Source of the DNA: Aquificota bacterium
GTDB taxonomy: Bacteria > Aquificota > Aquificia > Aquificales > QOAS01
Length of the DNA: 18,741 nucleotides
Assembly (NCBI GenBank): GCA_026987085.1
Contig: JALSNH010000055.1
Span: forward strand, 1 to 18,741
Reading direction: 5' to 3'
A program made the translations under genes and the position numbers. This document shows positions 15,357 to 18,741 of this stretch, piece by piece. The notes under the pieces were generated by a model. That model searched no databases. It worked only from the letters and a program-made list of their open reading frames with translations, and had not been told where the DNA came from. How positions within the stretch are numbered: position 1 is the first letter of the stretch; each line of letters starts with the position of its first letter.

Positions 15357-17402
15357 TTAGCGAACCTTGTAAAAAAGGTAATCGGGGAATCTTTCTTTTA
15401 CCTTTTCAAAATATTTTTCGCTGTAAGTTCTCAAAATATAGAGTTGGTTAAAGGTTTTATTAAAACCCTGGTAGGGTAGAATGAACCACATATATATGTC
15501 CTTCAAATAGGTATAAACACCTTCGAAGGCATATCCGTAGATGGCGTAAGGATTTTGGTTTATATCCAACTTTTGGGGGGTTCTAAAAGCAAAAACTTTT
15601 AAAGGAATGGCCCTATTCCTGCCCACCATTAGGTGCATCTTGCTCAAGTCGACCAATATTCGGTTATTGCAGACCAACATTGTCGGCGATTTGGAAGCGC
15701 AGGCTAGGGCCGATATAGGTATATGCTCACCTTTTAAGGTTTTAAAATTCCAAGTTCCAAAGTAGGAAATCCAGTAATACTTACCTATAAGGTCCCTTGT
15801 AAATACCCAATAGACGGGATGGGTGGGTTTCTTTTCCTTTAAAAGTTTTCCGCTTTCAAAAAGCTCCTTAATTTGGTCGGGTTTATACCCTTTCTTTAAA
15901 AGTTTCTCTATACATTTGGCACCGCAAACGGAAACGCTTTTCGTAATATTTACCGCCGCGGTTTGGTTTGAAGTTGAAAAGCTTAAAGCCACAAAGTAGG
16001 TTTTAGGAGAAAATTGGCTTCCACCATCGTGGAAGGTAGCCCTGTGGGCGTAGTATTGAATTGCATAACCGTAATCCCACCAGGTCCAAATCCAGGCATT
16101 CTTTGGAGTTTGTCTACCGAGTTCTATAAAGGCTTCCGCAATAGAAGGGGACATAATAGGTCGGGAAACAACCCTAAAGGAGGGTTTTTCCAATAGGTAA
16201 ACCAGCAAGGTAAAAAGTGCAACCAAACCTCCAAAGGTTGCAAATTCCACCTTCCAGTTTTGGAAAAAGGGTTTTAACCTTTCCCAAAGGAGGTCAACAA
16301 AGATTCCTATACCTATCCCGAGCATGGGTGCCAAAAACATCGCAAAGCGGGATGCCCCCTTTAGCGAAAGCAAACCTATCAATAAGGTCGGTAAAAGCAA
16401 AATAAAGACCCTAAACCTTAATACGGCAAAAATTGCAAGACCTATAAAACCTATAAATAGGGCAAATTTATTTCCCACCGTTATGTGGGCTATCTGGTCG
16501 AGGCTGAGTTTTTGTAGTTCCGATATGGATATCTGAACGTTGGGAAAGTTCCCCTCTATAGGTTTTTCGAAGTGAAATAGATACGAATAAAGTCTCCACA
16601 ATAGCGAAATTATCCCAAAAATAAGAATAACAGGATTAAAGGCCAAAGTGAGGAGCCCCAAATCGAGAAGAAGTTCCCTTGAAGGTTTTTTAAAGGCTTT
16701 CTCCTTTAAAAGGTTCAAAAACCAAGGCGTTAACAAAAAGAGGACAGAAGAACCCCAAAGAACCAAATTGAGGCCCGGATGAAAGTATCCCCAATAAAAG
16801 AGTGTGGAAAACAGGGCCACCAAGAGGAGGAAGAGGTATTTAGCCCTTTTGCTCTTGGAATTAAAAGCGTAATAAACGGCAAAAGGGAGAGCAAACATAG
16901 AAAAGAGAACAAGGCTATCGGTATCGAGCCGTGCTATACCGGTTCTTACAACGTAAATCAAAGAGAGAACTCCGAAAAGGGCACCCCCAAAACCGACGAA
17001 AGGTAAATCCGCTTTCCAAAATAGCAAAACCGTAGGAACGGCGACCAGAACCGCCAAAATCGGTATTAGCCAAAGGGCTACATTTTCTATGTGGGTATCA
17101 AATAACGAAGCTAACTCAACAAATAGCCAAGAGTAAAAGGGTATAGCTTGTGGGTATTTTCCGTAGTCGGGAACGAACCTGTATTTATCCTCCCCTCCGG
17201 GCTTAAAAATACCTTCCTTGAAATCGAGACCGAGGCGGGCAAAGTAATAGGAGTCGTAGGCGGTAAATATCGGTCTATTTTCAACGTAAAAAAACTCCTT
17301 GTGGCTGTTCCATACATTAAGGGCTTGGTATCGACTCCACAGTCCTAAGGTGGTTGAAATTACAATCAGTAATAGCGGAATGCTCCACCTAAGGAATTTC
17401 AT
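15357..17402 (-). CDS. STT3/PglB-type oligosaccharyltransferase
   Basis: Transfers a lipid-linked oligosaccharide to asparagine (usually N-x-S/T sequons) of proteins on the periplasmic side. The 681-residue protein has an N-terminal half with about 11-13 membrane helices and a soluble C-terminal domain (about 405-681). Catalytic landmarks are in order. D50 lies in TAYDSYYFARL (first external loop). D160 and D162 lie in ARLDTDSL (DxD-like). SISE at 292-295 fits the TIxE motif with its glutamate, and R352 lies in GASRFAMFL. The signature WWDYGY sits at 441-446 and recognises the sequon Ser/Thr. The length matches Campylobacter PglB (about 713). No glycan-assembly genes are adjacent, so substrate and flippase must be encoded elsewhere. 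The N-terminus overlaps the start region of the head-to-head neighbour. The 3' end is two bases from the pilT-like stop, leaving no room for a terminator. Confidence 0.92.
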   Translation of the reverse strand: MKFLRWSIPLLLIVISTTLGLWSRYQALNVWNSHKEFFYVENRPIFTAYDSYYFARLGLDFKEGIFKPGGEDKYRFVPDYGKYPQAIPFYSWLFVELASLFDTHIENVALWLIPILAVLVAVPTVLLFWKADLPFVGFGGALFGVLSLIYVVRTGIARLDTDSLVLFSMFALPFAVYYAFNSKSKRAKYLFLLLVALFSTLFYWGYFHPGLNLVLWGSSVLFLLTPWFLNLLKEKAFKKPSRELLLDLGLLTLAFNPVILIFGIISLLWRLYSYLFHFEKPIEGNFPNVQISISELQKLSLDQIAHITVGNKFALFIGFIGLAIFAVLRFRVFILLLPTLLIGLLSLKGASRFAMFLAPMLGIGIGIFVDLLWERLKPFFQNWKVEFATFGGLVALFTLLVYLLEKPSFRVVSRPIMSPSIAEAFIELGRQTPKNAWIWTWWDYGYAIQYYAHRATFHDGGSQFSPKTYFVALSFSTSNQTAAVNITKSVSVCGAKCIEKLLKKGYKPDQIKELFESGKLLKEKKPTHPVYWVFTRDLIGKYYWISYFGTWNFKTLKGEHIPISALACASKSPTMLVCNNRILVDLSKMHLMVGRNRAIPLKVFAFRTPQKLDINQNPYAIYGYAFEGVYTYLKDIYMWFILPYQGFNKTFNQLYILRTYSEKYFEKVKERFPDYLFYKVR

Positions 17403-18612
17403 AAAGTTGGGATATTACCCAATATCCGAATCGGCTAAAGCCTTTCTTTTGATAGTCTTCTTTCAGTTTGGGCTTTACTACATCTGGAAAAATTACCACC
17501 TGCCGATTTACCCCGATAGGGGCTTTGAAATTATTCTCGTTTACACCTTAATAGGTTTCGTGATTCTCGGTTGGCTCCTTGGAGAGAGAAAAAGGTTTTT
17601 TCTTGTTGTTTCATACTTTGTTACCTTTCAAATAGTCGGTTTGGCGCTTATTGAAAGGGAATGGGAAGTTATTCCGCGGGTCCTTACGCCGGTTTTTTTT
17701 GCCTACCTTACCCTTTTCCTCTTTAAGTCGCCGGCCGAGTTTTCAATCGAAGAGGCTAAAAGAAAACGGAAAGCAATAGTAAAAGAGCTTTCTTTAACAA
17801 AACAGCAATTGAAGGATTATCAACTTCTACTCAACGAGTTAAAAATTCAATACGAAAATACTTTAAAGGAAAAGGAAAAACTTGAAAAACTTCTAAAGGA
17901 GGAACCGGTTGATGAAATAAAAAAACTTTTGAAGGAAAAGGAAAATCTTCTCTCCGAATACCGTTCAAAAATTGAAAACCTAAACCGAACGGTGGAAAAG
18001 TTAAAGACAAACAACCAACAGCTTTGGGAACTTTTGGAGGAGATTTCCACCGAAAAGGGAAGCGATAAAAAGGTAAAAGAGAAACTAAGGGAGGTCCGGA
18101 AGGAATTAAAGATTTGCCAAAAAGAGAAGGGGAAAATCGAAGAGGAACTAAAGGAGTGTAAAAGTTATTCCCTACTTTTGGAGGAAGAAAATAAAAACTT
18201 GGGCTCGGAGGTTGAAAATTTAAAAGAAAACCTTCAAAGGTGCCTGAAAGAAAACAAAGAACTTTACAAGGATTTGGAAAAGTATCGTGAATTACTGCAA
18301 AAGGATTGGTCAAAGTATCTAAACCTACTGTTGGAAAGGTTTAAATTCACCCCCGAGGCGCTAAAAGATTTAAAAACCTTAAGAGGGGAAACTTTGGAAG
18401 CCCTTTTTAAATACCTAAAAAGGGTCGACAGAAATCCCGAGCTTCTAAAGTTGGAAAAACTCGAGGTCGCCAAAGGCGATATTTTTAGGGCAAGGTTCCA
18501 CGGGGGGAGACTTTTTTTAAAAAGAACCGAAAACGGTATTGAAATAGTTGGAATCCTGCAAGGGGAAGATGAAAAGACAAAGGACCGCTTTATTAGGGAG
18601 AGGTTTTCTTAA
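17380..18612 (+). CDS. Four-helix membrane protein with long coiled coil and RelE-like C-terminal region
   Basis: I do not recognise this 410-residue protein as a named family. Four hydrophobic helices occupy about residues 20-37, 49-67, 73-91 and 98-115. A very charged, heptad-like, Lys/Glu-rich coiled coil follows (about 124-310). The last 90 residues form a compact domain: FTPEALKDLKTLRGETLEAL, then LKRVDRNPELLKLEKLE and GDIFRARFHGGRLFLKR, then NGIEIVGIL. Its order of helices and strands, and the RxR...GRLFLKR...IEIVGI pattern, recall the RelE/ParE toxin fold; that is my inference. ATG 17380 is the only in-frame ATG and is used here. TTG 17407, with AAGGAA upstream, is an alternative start that would avoid overlapping stt3. 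Extension to TTG 17299 is unlikely. No antitoxin-like gene is next to it. Confidence 0.78.
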   Translation: MLHLRNFIKLGYYPISESAKAFLLIVFFQFGLYYIWKNYHLPIYPDRGFEIILVYTLIGFVILGWLLGERKRFFLVVSYFVTFQIVGLALIEREWEVIPRVLTPVFFAYLTLFLFKSPAEFSIEEAKRKRKAIVKELSLTKQQLKDYQLLLNELKIQYENTLKEKEKLEKLLKEEPVDEIKKLLKEKENLLSEYRSKIENLNRTVEKLKTNNQQLWELLEEISTEKGSDKKVKEKLREVRKELKICQKEKGKIEEELKECKSYSLLLEEENKNLGSEVENLKENLQRCLKENKELYKDLEKYRELLQKDWSKYLNLLLERFKFTPEALKDLKTLRGETLEALFKYLKRVDRNPELLKLEKLEVAKGDIFRARFHGGRLFLKRTENGIEIVGILQGEDEKTKDRFIRERFS

Positions 18613-18741
18613 AAAATTTGTAAAAGTGGTATTTCAAATAGCGGCCGTCAAAAAAGTAGATAGGGTTGGCCGCATAACCCCAAATTAAAACGCCAAAGTG
18701 CAGGTGGTCGCCCAACGCCAAACCGGTTGTGTCGGTGTGTC
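18593..18741 (-). CDS. M23 (LytM-type) metallopeptidase, C-terminal fragment
   Basis: Only the last 48 or so residues are in the window; the gene continues past the right edge. M23 peptidases are zinc endopeptidases that cut peptidoglycan cross-bridges or act as non-catalytic activators of amidases. The fragment reads TTGLALGDHLHFGVLIWGYA then ANPIYFFDG: the HLHFG motif contains the zinc-ligand and catalytic histidines, and the preceding TTGLALGD matches the family's G-x-TG-x-(S/T)G loop. It ends KFFKKTSP before TAA (18595-18593). The last 20 bases overlap the 3' end of the convergent coiled-coil gene. The N-terminal part, including any signal peptide or coiled coil, cannot be seen. Confidence 0.88.
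   Translation of the reverse strand, partial: HTDTTGLALGDHLHFGVLIWGYAANPIYFFDGRYLKYHFYKFFKKTSP

Noticed and set aside
17299..17379. An N-terminal extension of the coiled-coil membrane protein from a TTG
   Set aside because: It would overlap stt3 by about 100 bases antisense, lacks a ribosome-binding site and adds residues with no membrane or domain sense.
17831..18313. A 160-residue minus-strand open frame
   Set aside because: It is the antisense shadow of the coiled-coil region. Its Phe/Pro/Ser-rich composition is what the complement of Lys/Glu codons gives.
18324..18612. A free-standing RelE toxin-antitoxin operon
   Set aside because: The RelE-like stretch is continuous with the membrane/coiled-coil frame, has no start of its own and no neighbouring antitoxin gene.
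1..18741. CRISPR arrays, tRNA/rRNA genes, insertion sequences or prophage
   Set aside because: I read through the gaps and saw no regular repeat-spacer pattern, cloverleaf, transposase or terminal inverted repeats. Gaps are all under about 150 bases.

Overview
The window is a dense, single-copy chromosomal segment from a bacterium that is almost certainly a (hyper)thermophile. The bacterial core genes dnaG, infA, recA, rsmD, rsgA and murJ are present. The 5' edge carries the N-terminal two thirds of a reverse gyrase, the hallmark enzyme of hyperthermophiles. Lysine/glutamate-rich proteins, an A+T-leaning base composition, a BioW-type pimeloyl-CoA synthetase, QueH instead of QueG, and a bacterial STT3/PglB oligosaccharyltransferase all fit an Aquificota-like lineage, perhaps a relative of Desulfurobacterium or Thermovibrio. 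That placement is inference; no 16S gene is in view. Genes are tightly packed, often overlapping and on alternating strands. No stretch of 300 bases lacks a gene. I saw no tRNA, rRNA, CRISPR array, insertion sequence or prophage.

Layout. 1-2185 (-) is partial reverse gyrase, not closed within the window. 2268-3140 (+) is a lone pstA permease, ending inside the 3' end of dnaG (3130-4779, -). Divergent from dnaG is bioW (4856-5599, +), followed by a 131-residue protein of unknown function (5638-6033, +). A GC-rich hairpin terminator (6032-6061) separates that gene from convergent infA (6066-6314, -). A second run on the + strand is murJ (6385-7845), a radical SAM/winged-helix protein (7906-8886) and rsmD (8861-9373, overlapping). 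Two minus-strand genes follow: rsgA (11254-10355) and a GT9 glycosyltransferase (10379-9390), overlapping. Then come four + genes: an extended queH (11320-12600), a DUF501 protein (12625-13140), recA (13281-14306), and a PilT/PilU-type ATPase (14266-15354) whose start lies inside recA.

The right end has a minus-strand stt3/pglB (15357-17402). Head-to-head with it, and overlapping its start, is a + strand membrane protein (about 17380-18612) with four membrane helices, a long coiled coil and a C-terminal region resembling the RelE/ParE toxin fold. The window closes on the C-terminus of an M23 (LytM) peptidase (18593-18741, -).

Functionally the segment is mostly housekeeping: replication and topology (rgy, dnaG, recA), translation and rRNA maturation (infA, rsmD, rsgA, queH), and envelope and surface (murJ, GT9, stt3, M23 peptidase, pilT, pstA), plus one biotin-precursor gene. 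The least ordinary items are the membrane coiled-coil/RelE-like protein beside the oligosaccharyltransferase, the roughly 200-residue extension on QueH, and the recA-pilT overlap.
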